This document shows positions 11,475 through 18,928 of a stretch of DNA of 32,543 nt, one piece after another. Below the pieces are notes generated by a model, which ran no database searches, was not told where the DNA came from, and saw nothing but the letters and a program-made list of their open reading frames with translations. The DNA is from Mesorhizobium sp. Lineage in GTDB: Bacteria > Pseudomonadota > Alphaproteobacteria > Rhizobiales > Rhizobiaceae. The position numbers and the translations under genes are program-made. Every line of letters starts with the position of its first letter. Positions within the stretch are counted from its first letter, which is position 1. The DNA lies in NCBI GenBank assembly GCA_004020365.1, contig SAQR01000062.1, forward strand, positions 1-32,543, written 5' to 3'.

Positions 11475-11666
11475 GGGCGGCGAGGCTTTGCCCAGACCGT
11501 GCTGCCGATCATCGCCTCCATCCAACAGTCCGGCATCACCAGCCTGCGTGGCCTGGCAATCGCCCTGAACAATCGAGGGGTTCGAACAGCGCGCAACGGC
11601 CAATGGCAGGTCTCGAACGTGCGCAACATTTTGGCGCGACAAATTTCTGCGAACTTGCTTTTATAG
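11475..11666 (+). pseudogene. Serine recombinase (resolvase family), C-terminal fragment
   Basis: The plus-strand reading GRRGFAQTVLPIIASIQQSG, TSLRGLAIALNNRGVRTARN and GQWQVSNVRNILAR is the C-terminal helical/recombinase-domain end found in large serine recombinases and resolvases. The catalytic N-terminal domain is absent, so it cannot act. It abuts the truncated HupE fragment at about 11472, which marks an old deletion or insertion junction. It is the only direct trace of a mobile element in the window. Confidence 0.7.
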
Positions 11667-11780
11667 GCGGGAAATTCAGTTAATTGGAGCAGGGCGAGGA
11701 TACGCAGGGCAACCATAATAGAGGATGGGGATGGGATCACCCGACTGTGCTGCGCTGAGGCCAGGCCGGACACCCGCGCC

Positions 11781-11987
11781 ATGACCTGCCAACAGACGCA
11801 GGCGCTAATCCAGAGCCATGGCTCGGCGGTGCTGACCACCGGCCCGAACACCTATGCCCTCTACGTCCGCCGGTACAGCAATGCGTGCGACGGGTCGGAA
11901 ATCCCAGCGGTAGGGTTTGTGCAGACGCTCGATGGCCAGTGCTTGGTTCATCGATGCAGAGAGCCGCTCTACACTCCTCCCGGCTGA
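11781..11987 (+). CDS. Small cysteine-containing protein of unknown function
   Basis: 68 residues starting MTCQQTQALIQSHGSAVLTT and continuing GPNTYALYVRRYSNAC. The pattern TCxQxQxLIxxxGxxVLxTGPNTY with later cysteines (C36, C54, C59) recalls a family of small alphaproteobacterial exported proteins. Those normally have a signal peptide before the first cysteine. Here the frame is open upstream but encodes nothing signal-like, so the N-terminus may have been lost or replaced. No good ribosome binding site precedes the ATG. Confidence 0.45.
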   Translation: MTCQQTQALIQSHGSAVLTTGPNTYALYVRRYSNACDGSEIPAVGFVQTLDGQCLVHRCREPLYTPPG

Positions 11988-12105
11988 CGGTGACGAGCAT
12001 AGCTATTCTGCTGCGCCTTTCGGCAGGAAGCCCTTAGCCTCAAGGTCGTCCACTGAGTTTCTCGACGTAGGCAGCGACCGTGCGCCTGTCTGCCTTTGGG
12101 TCCTT

Positions 12106-12130
12106 GGAACGGAGTCGCATCATCGGCGTT
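12106..12130 (+). promoter_or_regulatory. EcfG-type promoter, GGAAC-N16-CGTT
   Basis: Exact match to the general-stress consensus: GGAAC at 12106-12110, 16-base spacer, CGTT at 12127-12130. It lies 43 bases before the GTG start at 12173 and supports that start over an upstream in-frame codon at 12080. Confidence 0.7.
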
Positions 12131-12172
12131 ACCGGCCAAGCAAACGCTGCCATATGGTATGGAGGAACGGGC

Positions 12173-12424
12173 GTGATCGAGTTGACTGAGAAGGAAAAGC
12201 GCTTTCTCAAGCGCGTTGACACCATCACTCACGTTCCCTGGTCGAACAAAGTCACCGCCGCAGATGCCAAAGGCAAGCCCCTGCGTATCGCAAGGGCGAC
12301 CTTTGCCCGATTAATAGACGATGGCATCATCATCCGATCTACTAGCGACCTGACCTCGAACACCTACGTCGTTAATTCTGCACCCGTGACGCCACAAGTC
12401 GAGGAAGTGCAGGAAGCATCCTGA
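12173..12424 (+). CDS. Small protein of unknown function, stress-promoter linked
   Basis: 83 residues beginning V/MIELTEKEKRFLKRVDTITH. GGAGG at 12161-12165 lies 7 bases before the GTG start, and an exact EcfG-type promoter sits upstream. Charged and soluble, with no signal peptide or membrane segment. The core (PLRIARATFARLIDDGIII) could be a small winged-helix-like fold, but that is speculative and I do not recognise the family. The longer frame from 12080 runs over the promoter and is unlikely to be translated. Confidence 0.6.
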   Translation: MIELTEKEKRFLKRVDTITHVPWSNKVTAADAKGKPLRIARATFARLIDDGIIIRSTSDLTSNTYVVNSAPVTPQVEEVQEAS

Positions 12425-12732
12425 TCGAGAGGCTGCGTCGCACGTGCGGCGTTCTACTTCTTACACTTCTACGGGAGGAGGACGGTGGCGTCGCCCTTAA
12501 TCTCGCGTTGTGCGGCCGGATAAGGCCCGAGCAAAGGCGCGTGATCGATGCCAGAGAGCGACTGACGAAGATCGATCCGAACAGCACTGACAACGTGGGC
12601 TGAGCCTTTCGGTCCGTCCAACTGCGCTCGACGCGCTAAGAAATAATTACTGGTCGCGCGCTTGTGTCCGACACTCGCAAAGTCATTGGTTCAGATTGTC
12701 GACGAACGGCAAGGCTAAGTGTTCAAATTTGG

Positions 12733-12912
12733 CTACGATGAGAGCTTCGGCGAGTAGCTTCGCTCTGGGTTGGCATTCGCCTCGGCAGCGAGCCGCTGCT
12801 CACGAAGACGCGCGGTTTTCGCTTCACGATGACGCCGCTCTGTCTCGAGCGCGAGCTTCGCCTCGCGGTCGGCCCGCTCAAACTTCTCCTTGTCGACGCG
12901 CCGTTGAGTCAT
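12733..12912 (-). CDS. Small charged helical protein, paralogue of the 31933 gene
   Basis: 59 residues: a start of MTQRRVDKEKFERADREAKL followed by a long charged helix holding REAKTARLREQRLAAEA. It is predicted to be mostly one alpha helix or coiled coil, soluble and basic. The motif REAKTARLREQRL.AE recurs almost unchanged in the 71-residue protein at 31933-32148, so the two are paralogues. The start overlaps the stop of the upstream gene as ATGA, giving a tightly coupled two-gene operon. Function unknown. Confidence 0.65.
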   Translation of the reverse strand: MTQRRVDKEKFERADREAKLALETERRHREAKTARLREQRLAAEANANPERSYSPKLSS

Positions 12913-13100
12913 CTGCGAATTATCCTCATGACTAGCTCGGGATCAATGTCGATCGACCTGGTCAAATCGCCAACCATTCTCTCGGCAACTTCGGCCCACA
13001 CATGTTCAGGCAGCCCTTCAGCCACCATAGCCTTGAAGGCACCCTTGATGACCGAATAGTCATGAGCAGAAACGGCGGCGCATTCCTCGCGTTTGTCCAT
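12909..13100 (-). CDS. Small protein of unknown function, first gene of a coupled pair
   Basis: 63 residues starting MDKREECAAVSAHDYSVIKG. The ATG at 13100 follows AAAAGGAG with 7-base spacing, so it is preferred to the longer frame from 13178. The protein is acidic and soluble (EGLPEHVWAEVAERMVGDLT) and ends IIRR. Many small rhizobial proteins look like this and no function can be assigned. The last codon overlaps the next start (ATGA). No EcfG-type motif was found upstream, unlike most neighbours. Confidence 0.65.
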   Translation of the reverse strand: MDKREECAAVSAHDYSVIKGAFKAMVAEGLPEHVWAEVAERMVGDLTRSIDIDPELVMRIIRR

Positions 13101-13380
13101 CGCGGAACTCCTTTTAAGGGCGGGAGTACGATGTTCACTCTCAAGCACCGGCGCCCGTTCGATGTGCCAGCGACTCATCCACCGTGGGCCTTGAATGCCC
13201 GTCGGTCATTTGCATTTGATGTAGGTATCCCGGCGTCACCCGTATTTGCGAAGAAGCTTGGTGCGGCCCCTTCTTCACGCTCCTAGCCGCATGGCCGATG
13301 CCGAATTTAGCGTCGAATCTTTGCAGAACTGCTAGTCAGAATTCGTCAATTTGTAATCGACCTTTCGCCGCGACGGCTGC
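13101..13380. other. Divergent intergenic stretch, no gene seen
   Basis: Separates the minus-strand pair from the manganese catalase. Apart from the catalase promoter at its right edge I see no gene. A GGAAC at 13104 lacks a matching downstream element. Confidence 0.4.
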
Positions 13381-13405
13381 GGAACAACTCTTATGCGGGG
13401 AAGTT
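13381..13405 (+). promoter_or_regulatory. EcfG-type promoter, GGAAC-N16-AGTT
   Basis: GGAAC at 13381-13385, 16-base spacer, AGTT at 13402-13405. It lies 36 bases before the manganese catalase start. Confidence 0.65.
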
Positions 13406-13440
13406 GGGCTTCACTGAACTCTAATCAAAGGAAGCTCCAA

Positions 13441-14367
13441 ATGTTTTTGCGCGTGGACAAGTTACAGATTGAACTACCCGCTCCTACCCAGGTGGATCCC
13501 AACGCGGGTGCCGCCCTGCAAGAATTGCTCGGGGGCAAATACGGTGAAATGTCGACCCTGGGAAACTACCTTTTCCAAAGCTTCAATTTTCGTAGCAAGT
13601 CGAAGCTCAAGCCCTTTTACGGCCTGGTGGCAGCAATAACCGCAGAGGAGCTTGGTCACGTCGAGCTCGTCAGTAACGGCGTTGCCATGCTGAACAACGG
13701 CCCTGACCTCGAAGGCGCGGATGAGAAGGACGGCGGGGACATCTCAGGCGCACCTTATGAGGCAATGAAGGACATTCGCCTGGCTGGGGCATTCTTCTCC
13801 AATGCCGGCGGGGCCATGCCGATGAACAGTAACGGTTCGTCCTGGAACATGAATTTTGTCACGACGACGGGAAATGTCATCGTTGATCTGCTCCATAATT
13901 TCCACCTGGAATGCGGGGCCAGACTGCACAAGCTGCGGGTCTACGAGTCCCTAACTGATCCGACCGGCCGTGAGGTTTGCGGCTATCTCCTCGTGCGGGG
14001 TTCGGTTCACGCGCACGCCTATGCGCTGGCAATCAAGAACCTGACAGGCATTGAAATCGAGAAGATGCTGCCGACTCCAAACATCTATCTCGGAAACATT
14101 CCGGAGTGCCAGAAATACCTTGATGAGGGTTCGCACCGACGGCTCTATACATTCAGTCCGGAGGACTACAAGGACATTGCCGGAATATGGGGACAGGGCG
14201 AAACGGCGCTTCCCGGTGACCCGCCCGGCGAGCTTGAAGTCATCGAAGGTATGCCTGATGGAGGTAAGATACACCAATTAAGCGGCGTGCCTTCTGCCTT
14301 CACTCCAGACTATGCACCCGAAGAAATGATGGAAATTGCAGCCAAGCTCTACAAAGCTTCGCGCTGA
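13441..14367 (+). CDS. Manganese catalase (dimanganese, non-haem)
   Basis: Cytoplasmic enzyme that splits hydrogen peroxide at a dimanganese centre. The 308 residues fit the longer class of the family. The metal-ligand helices of the ferritin-like four-helix bundle are visible: KYGEMSTL (Glu36), AAITAEELGHVELV (Glu70 and His73), LLHNFHLECGARLHKLRVYE, and RGSVHAHAYALAI. The C-terminal tail (ELEVIEGMPDGG ... PDYAPEEMMEIA) is also typical. ATG 13441 follows AAGGAAG. An earlier in-frame codon at 13393 lies between promoter and RBS and is rejected. The EcfG-type promoter upstream fits the known membership of manganese catalases in alphaproteobacterial stress regulons. A hairpin terminator follows. 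Confidence 0.95.
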   Translation: MFLRVDKLQIELPAPTQVDPNAGAALQELLGGKYGEMSTLGNYLFQSFNFRSKSKLKPFYGLVAAITAEELGHVELVSNGVAMLNNGPDLEGADEKDGGDISGAPYEAMKDIRLAGAFFSNAGGAMPMNSNGSSWNMNFVTTTGNVIVDLLHNFHLECGARLHKLRVYESLTDPTGREVCGYLLVRGSVHAHAYALAIKNLTGIEIEKMLPTPNIYLGNIPECQKYLDEGSHRRLYTFSPEDYKDIAGIWGQGETALPGDPPGELEVIEGMPDGGKIHQLSGVPSAFTPDYAPEEMMEIAAKLYKASR

Positions 14368-14374
14368 TTTCTTA

Positions 14375-14400
14375 GCGCGGCCTAAAACGGCCGCGCGTTT
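14375..14400 (+). terminator. Terminator-like hairpin after the manganese catalase
   Basis: Perfect 8-bp stem GCGCGGCC/GGCCGCGC (14375-14382 with 14389-14396) with a 6-base loop, followed by GTTTC. The T-tract is weak. Confidence 0.55.
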
Positions 14401-14492
14401 CACCGGACACCGCCATTCGCGCCAAAGTAGAAGCGCACAACAATATTGCAAAGCATGGATGCGACCCGCGCTACTCGCGAGGCTTAGGAGCG

Positions 14493-14690
14493 TCAGGGGG
14501 AATCGTCATGTTTTGGCCATCGGACTGGTGCGTCTTGTCGTTCACTTGGCCTCGGCGCCTCGTCAACCCAATTCCGTTGCGCGGCCTCTGTTTCCAGCGG
14601 CATCCTGAGAAAATCGGTCAGAGGGATCAGCACCCTCTTCGCTGGATACTTGGTAGCGCCGGTTTCCCGAGCATTGTTATGGTCAGCCAT
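14493..14690 (-). CDS. Small hydrophilic protein of unknown function
   Basis: 65 residues: MADHNNARETGATKYPAKRV then LIPLTDFLRMPLE, ending in a charged, Pro-rich tail. No signal peptide or membrane segment. ATG 14690 is preceded by GGAG with 7-base spacing, which supports translation. I do not recognise the family. It is convergent with the catalase gene. Confidence 0.5.
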   Translation of the reverse strand: MADHNNARETGATKYPAKRVLIPLTDFLRMPLETEAAQRNWVDEAPRPSERQDAPVRWPKHDDSP

Positions 14691-14802
14691 TGTCTCGCTC
14701 CATATGCCGATCTCGCAAAACGGGGTTCGCGCACGATGGGTAAGTTTCTACCGCTCTTGATCCGCTTTGTGGATGGACGCTTGATCACCGAGGCTGAGCT
14801 AG

Positions 14803-14946
14803 CATTTGGCTGGGCAATGGCCGAACAAAGAGGCAGACGTCTACAGGGAGGCCGCTCGCCTTCTCGTCGCAGCAAGGGAAGGAACCTGTACGCCGGATAT
14901 CGCCTTCATTGCGTTTGAGAAGGCGGCGCGGCAGGCGCGAGTTTAG
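14803..14946 (+). pseudogene. Possible fragment of a small conserved protein
   Basis: A short frame reads WPNKEADVYREAARLLVAAR then EGTCTPDIAFIAFEKAARQA, with the look of a real small alphaproteobacterial protein (amphipathic helices, conserved-looking end). It has no good start codon: an in-frame stop precedes it and the overlapping frame from 14736 ends differently. A truncated or frameshifted remnant is the best reading. Confidence 0.3.
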
Positions 14947-14977
14947 CTGCGCGTGCTCCCGACTACCGTTAGTATGT

Positions 14978-15214
14978 CTAACGACTCCAATCTGATGTCA
15001 GGGTGAGTGACGCCTCGAAAATTTGCCGATCACCGTCGGTTCGGATTTTGACTGTGATCGTCACAAGATTGACATCCGGCATCTCGTCGTGTGCGATGTC
15101 GTGCAATATCCGAAGCGCCTCTCTTCTTGCTCGTTCGGGCGTCTCTAACAATTGCCCCTCGGTGTCCGTCTCTGGACCATCCGAGTCGTAGACGTCAAAA
15201 TAGAAGCGCTGCAT
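14978..15214 (-). CDS. DUF6894 family small protein
   Basis: 78 residues starting MQRFYFDVYDSDGPETDTEG. The opening pattern MxRFYFDVxDxDGxxxDxEG, the helix RARREALRILHDIAHDEMP and the closing strands TITVKIRTDGDRQIFEASLTL match DUF6894, a small family frequent in Hyphomicrobiales and of unknown function. The family start favours ATG 15214 over 15238. Upstream a GGAAC-N16-AATT sequence lies at 15247-15271 on this strand, too degenerate to call a promoter. Divergent from the Crp/Fnr gene. Confidence 0.75.
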   Translation of the reverse strand: MQRFYFDVYDSDGPETDTEGQLLETPERARREALRILHDIAHDEMPDVNLVTITVKIRTDGDRQIFEASLTLTSDWSR

Positions 15215-15419
15215 CTTCGGAAAACCCGACGCTATCATCGTGTTCTAATTCGGGTTGATCGCCATTGTTCCGCGGCGATGGCATTTCAGTATGATGGGGT
15301 GCATTGTAACAATTGTTAGTGTCCGCCATCTTCCGAAGGCCTAGAGTCCGAAGCCGTGCAGTGCGCTTCCAAATAACCTCTCGGCGATCGGCGTTCAGGC
15401 GCGATTGCTGGAGGCTAGG

Positions 15420-16139
15420 ATGCTTGAGTCCCTATATCTCAACCTCGGCCAGCACGATGCCCTCTCCGATGCGGAAAAGGCTTTGTTGGCTGGCGCCATG
15501 TCGTTCGAGAAGGATTTTTCGACCGGACAGGACCTGGTTTCGGAGGGATCCAGGCCAACCAACAGCACGTTGATTCTTGAGGGCCTGGCCGCCCGCTATA
15601 AAGTGCTCGAAGACGGCGGGCGGCAATTCACCTCATTGCAGGTGCCGGGCGATTTTGTCGACCTTCACGCATTCCTTCTGAAAACGATGGACCACGGCAT
15701 AGTGGCGTTGTCGCCCTGTCGAGTGATTATCGCAGAGCATAGCCGGCTGCGGGTCATCACAGAGGAAGCTCCACATCTGACCCGGCTATTGTGGCTTGAT
15801 ACTCTTGTAGACGGCGCGATCCACCGCGAGTGGATCGTGGCCATGGGGCGGCGGTCGAAGACAGCGCATCTTGCTCACCTTGTCTGCGAGCTTTTCGTGC
15901 GCCTGCAGGTCGTGAAGCGCACCAGCGGCATGAGTTTCCACCTGCCACTGTCACAGGCCGAGCTGGCCGACGTGCTTGGCCTGTCTGTTGTTCATATGAA
16001 CCGGGTGATCGGCGCGTTGCGTAAAGTTGGGGTGATAAGCTGGGCGAACTACACTGTGACCATTTTGAACTGGCACCGACTGCAGGAAATTGCCGAATTC
16101 GATCCAACCTATCTCAGCATGGTGCGGGAGCCGCGGTGA
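15420..16139 (+). CDS. Crp/Fnr-family transcriptional regulator
   Basis: 239 residues. An N-terminal cyclic-nucleotide-binding-like beta-barrel (about residues 20-130, including GQDLVSEGSRPTNSTLILEG and LQVPGDFVDLHAFLL) is joined by a long dimer helix to a C-terminal winged helix-turn-helix (LSQAELADVLGLSVVHMNRV). There is no Fnr-type N-terminal cysteine cluster, so a [4Fe-4S] oxygen sensor is unlikely. It belongs to the large rhizobial group of uncharacterised Crp-like regulators. ATG 15420 follows GGAGG with 5-base spacing. The target genes are not evident. The neighbours suggest a role in stress or energy metabolism, but this is only context. Confidence 0.9.
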   Translation: MLESLYLNLGQHDALSDAEKALLAGAMSFEKDFSTGQDLVSEGSRPTNSTLILEGLAARYKVLEDGGRQFTSLQVPGDFVDLHAFLLKTMDHGIVALSPCRVIIAEHSRLRVITEEAPHLTRLLWLDTLVDGAIHREWIVAMGRRSKTAHLAHLVCELFVRLQVVKRTSGMSFHLPLSQAELADVLGLSVVHMNRVIGALRKVGVISWANYTVTILNWHRLQEIAEFDPTYLSMVREPR

Positions 16140-16201
16140 AGACTTCGCTCGGGTGTTTGTCAGATTTCCAGAAGGTAACCGCGCTGTCCCTGTGCGTGCC
16201 C

Positions 16202-16405
16202 TCAATCCGCTCGTCCGCCACGTCGACGTTGCAAGGCATGGATAATCACTTCGTAAACGCTTCCGATCTCTTCGTTGATGTCGCCACTGGCGATGCCTTG
16301 TGCACCCGCGGCCTTCATGGCGCTATCAGCCAAGTCGGTTACTACCAACACTGGATCACCGATCGCCGTCTCCGCGCGGGGAAGCAGGATCTGGACGAGG
16401 TGCAT
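16202..16405 (-). CDS. DUF768-like small protein, N-terminus degraded
   Basis: The reading AIGDPVLVVTDLADSAMKAA, GAQGIASGDINEEIGSVYEV resembles DUF768, a small family largely restricted to Mesorhizobium and relatives. Family members normally begin about 15 residues earlier with an MSxRG.xFF segment. Upstream of Met 16405 the frame still shows a trace (NLSAFQRAVA) but has no start codon, so the N-terminus appears lost or mutated. It may be a pseudogene. Function unknown. Confidence 0.5.
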   Translation of the reverse strand: MHLVQILLPRAETAIGDPVLVVTDLADSAMKAAGAQGIASGDINEEIGSVYEVIIHALQRRRGGRAD

Positions 16406-16524
16406 GGCGACTGCTCGCTGAAAAGCGGACAGATTCCAAAGAACGACGCGTTCCCTTGCCTGGTCGGAGCCGCTCGACCTTCGCGGGCCGGCGAGACAGT
16501 CGGCGAGCGATTTGCGCCGCCCGC

Positions 16525-17688
16525 CTAGCGCATCAGGCCCGCTGCCCGCAGGGCATCCTCGATGATCTTCTTCACGCCGGGTTGGCCCGATTCCGGGTGA
16601 CGCGGGAACTGATGGATGGCAGTCGACTGTGGGGGCTTCGTCTTCGCATTTTCTATACCTGGCGCCGGTGACTGGGGTAGTGGCGGTTGGTTGAAGGGCA
16701 CTTGCGGCCTCGATTTCCGGGAGTCGCTTTCCTCCGTTGCCGCGATCCCCCAAAACTGCGCGATCTCGCGTGTGGAGGCGATGCCGACATCAATCATATA
16801 AGGCCCCGGAGCGCCGAGGCCGTTGCCGAGCGGCGTGCCGTGGCCCATCCCGGCGATCATGTTGATTTCGATCAAGGCTTCTCCCGCGGCGTTACGCCAG
16901 ACCTGCTTTTCGTGCGGTCCGGCAGCTTCCCGACGCGTCCGCGCTTTCTCAAGCCGGTGGACTCCCCGCCATTGGCCTGCGATCGCTTCCGCGTTGGAAG
17001 GCGAAACCGTGTGGTCAGCGGCACCGTGCCAAATCGAAATCCTCGGCCACGGTCCCCGATGATCCGTTGCGCCGCGGAGGGCCCGTTGCAGATCCTGTTC
17101 CGAAGGACCGCCGTGGCCGCGCATGCGATCGAAGGCCTCCGGGATTGTCGTTGCGCTGCCGTAGGGCAGGCCGGCAATCAACGCACCGCCGGCAAACACT
17201 TCCGGATAGGTCGCCAGCATGGCCGCTGCCATTGCGCCTCCGGCCGAGAGGCCGGTGACGAAGATTCGCCTTCGGTCGAGACCGTGGGTGACGACCATCG
17301 TCTCGATCATCTGGCGAATCGAAAGCGCCTCGCCCGAACCACGCTTGGTGTCGCCAGGCTGGAACCAGTTGAAACAGAGGTTCGGATTGTTGCCGCGTTG
17401 CTGTTCGGGAAAGAGCAGCGCGAAGCCAGCCTCGTCGGCGAGTGGGGACCAGCCGGAATGATGGTTATAGCCGGCCGCGTTCTGTGTGCAGCCATGCAGC
17501 ACGACTACGAGCGGGGTGGCCTTGGATAGGTCATTGGGAATGTAGAACTTCGCTCCCAACCCGCCAGGATTGGTACCGAAGTCGGCCAGCGTCTGGAGAA
17601 GGTCTGACGCACCGAGTTCGGCGGTATGCGTGGCATGTCGCGCCTGCAGCGCGGCGAGGCGGGCGATGGTCTCGGAGATTTTTCGCAA
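16525..17688 (-). CDS. Extracellular-type PHB depolymerase family esterase
   Basis: Alpha/beta hydrolase of the PHB-depolymerase/feruloyl-esterase group (esterase_phb). Visible: the oxyanion-hole motif VVVLHGCTQNAAGYN, the nucleophile elbow FVTGLSAGGAMAAAMLATYP (Ser in GLSAG), the acid near HGAADHTVSP and the histidine in MIAGMGHGTPLG. A Pro-rich linker (about PPLPQSPAPG) leads to a short C-terminal helix (KKIIEDALRAAGLM). No clear signal peptide, so intracellular short-chain polyester or ester substrates are possible. Start is uncertain. TTG 17688 gives the usual family opening (RKISETIARLAALQARH) and follows AGGGACGG. A GTG at 17769 would add 27 residues but lacks an RBS. Confidence 0.85.
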   Translation of the reverse strand: MRKISETIARLAALQARHATHTAELGASDLLQTLADFGTNPGGLGAKFYIPNDLSKATPLVVVLHGCTQNAAGYNHHSGWSPLADEAGFALLFPEQQRGNNPNLCFNWFQPGDTKRGSGEALSIRQMIETMVVTHGLDRRRIFVTGLSAGGAMAAAMLATYPEVFAGGALIAGLPYGSATTIPEAFDRMRGHGGPSEQDLQRALRGATDHRGPWPRISIWHGAADHTVSPSNAEAIAGQWRGVHRLEKARTRREAAGPHEKQVWRNAAGEALIEINMIAGMGHGTPLGNGLGAPGPYMIDVGIASTREIAQFWGIAATEESDSRKSRPQVPFNQPPLPQSPAPGIENAKTKPPQSTAIHQFPRHPESGQPGVKKIIEDALRAAGLMR

Positions 17689-17800
17689 TGGAGCCGTCCC
17701 TGTTCTGACGCCCGGAATGGACGGCAATCTGTGCAACGCGCGTGCAGCAATATCGTTGCTGCACTGCACAATAGCAAGGGAGAGTGGCGGGAGATGGAGT

Positions 17801-17827
17801 CCCGGCCGACCCTCTGGGTCGGCCGGG
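17801..17827 (-). terminator. Strong hairpin after the PhnA-like gene
   Basis: Perfect 12-bp stem CCCGGCCGACCC/GGGTCGGCCGGG with a 3-base loop, 11 bases past the stop of the membrane-protein gene and upstream of the esterase. There is no T-tract on either side, so intrinsic termination is plausible but not certain. Confidence 0.6.
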
Positions 17828-17838
17828 AGTAGAGGTCT

Positions 17839-18765
17839 TCAGCCTCGACTAGCTGTGAGATAGAGCGCGTCTTCTTCGTCGTCACGCTGCTTGCCGCCTA
17901 ACGCAGCCGCTGCGCTGGCGATGAACGCACCGATGATGAGAGAAAGCGCGCCAACCAGCGCGAAGGTGGCGCCGGCTTTTCTAGCTGTGTCGGCTGCTTC
18001 CTGTGCTTGGACTTTGGCCGCCTCGACCTGAGCAAGCACCGCATCAACCCGGGCAGTAGCATCCGCTTGCGACAGGCCAGTGCGAGCGGCCACGAGTTGG
18101 CCTAGATAAGTCTTGTCGTCGGCCGAGACTTCGCCGGCCGCCGCACTCGTAATGAGGATGCGGGAAGCTTGTGCGGCTGCTGTCGCATCGCCCTCCGCGC
18201 CCGGCGCCGCCAGCCTGGAAGGATCGGTCGGGCGGAACAGCGCATCGACGAAATACGACGTCGCGTCGCTGCCTCCGTCGCTCCCGGCGTTTGCGGTCGC
18301 GCCTGCCGAGGCACCCATTGCTACTCCCGAGGCCACTGTCGAGGCCGCCTGAGCGCCGGTGCCGATTGCCGCGGACAGGGTCGAGCCGAGCACGAACACA
18401 ACCAGCAGCGTGGCGAGTGCCCAAGCCATAAAGCCGTGTGCGGTATCCCGGAAGAAGGTCTCATCGCTGTGAATGCCGACCCATTTGGTGCGAAGGCGCC
18501 CGGTCAGATAGCCGCCCAGACCCGATGACAGCCATTGAACGATGACCAGCCAGATCGCGGTGGACACGGCAAAGGTCGTCACGCTGGCGCTCTCGTTGGA
18601 CCATGGAGACACCATCGTGAGCCCGAGGCCGGACCCGAGAAGCATCAGGATGAACGTCAGGCTCGAGGCAGCGAAGGCGCCGGCGATGATCGGTCCCCAG
18701 TTGACTGCGGATGACGAGGACTCGACCGGCGCGGCGACGTCCGTCCCCAGGATGGTTGATGCCAT
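17839..18765 (-). CDS. PhnA-like integral membrane protein
   Basis: 308 residues with four likely transmembrane segments: GPIIAGAFAASSLTFILMLL (about 25-50), TTFAVSTAIWLVIVQWLSSG (64-85), GFMAWALATLLVVFVLGSTL (112-132) and GATFALVGALSLIIGAFIAS near the end. Between TM3 and TM4 lies a large Ala-rich, partly coiled-coil region. Similar rhizobial proteins are labelled PhnA-like but have no proven role in phosphonate use. ATG 18765 follows TAGGAGG, and the TAG of that RBS is the stop codon of the 25-residue peptide upstream, so the two are co-translated. Function unknown; an envelope-stress role fits the neighbourhood. Confidence 0.8.
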   Translation of the reverse strand: MASTILGTDVAAPVESSSSAVNWGPIIAGAFAASSLTFILMLLGSGLGLTMVSPWSNESASVTTFAVSTAIWLVIVQWLSSGLGGYLTGRLRTKWVGIHSDETFFRDTAHGFMAWALATLLVVFVLGSTLSAAIGTGAQAASTVASGVAMGASAGATANAGSDGGSDATSYFVDALFRPTDPSRLAAPGAEGDATAAAQASRILITSAAAGEVSADDKTYLGQLVAARTGLSQADATARVDAVLAQVEAAKVQAQEAADTARKAGATFALVGALSLIIGAFIASAAAALGGKQRDDEEDALYLTASRG

Positions 18766-18774
18766 GAATTCCTC

Positions 18775-18852
18775 CTACCGCATGAACAGCGCGAGAAGGA
18801 TGATGATCGGAATAGGAACTCCGAGCAGCCAGAGTAGAATGCCTCGACCCAT
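18775..18852 (-). CDS. 25-residue hydrophobic membrane peptide
   Basis: A complete small ORF, missed by length cut-offs: MGRGILLWLLGVPIP, then an Ile/Leu run, ending LFMR. One transmembrane helix with an internal PxP kink. ATG 18852 follows AGGAGA with 6-base spacing, and the TAG stop is part of the RBS of the PhnA-like gene nine bases on. Very similar short peptides with a WLLGVPIP-type core occur in many alphaproteobacteria from memory. The tight coupling suggests it works with, or controls translation of, the membrane protein downstream. Confidence 0.75.
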   Translation of the reverse strand: MGRGILLWLLGVPIPIIILLALFMR

Positions 18853-18886
18853 GATTGTCTCCTATCGAAAGAACGGATGTTGGAAG

Positions 18887-18920
18887 TAAAACAGCCACCC
18901 CAACACAGTTGGGGTGGCTG
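18887..18920 (-). terminator. Rho-independent terminator of the first DUF892 gene
   Basis: Perfect 13-bp stem CAGCCACCCCAAC/GTTGGGGTGGCTG (18892-18904 with 18908-18920) with a 3-base loop. On the minus strand it is followed by TTTTA. It lies 8 bases past the stop codon of the DUF892 gene. Confidence 0.85.
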
Positions 18921-18928
18921 GTGTGTGA

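Noticed and set aside
12421-12603. Open frame after the 12173 gene reading LIERLRRTCGVLLLTLLREE
   Set aside because: It looks mildly protein-like and overlaps the previous stop, but has no ATG, GTG or TTG start at its head.
15247-15271. GGAAC-N16-AATT upstream of the DUF6894 gene (minus strand)
   Set aside because: The second element lacks the G of nGTT; too weak to call.
16202-16753. Full 183-residue minus frame containing the DUF768-like end
   Set aside because: The first 100 residues overlap the esterase antisense and have no family character; only the end from about 16447 down is credible.
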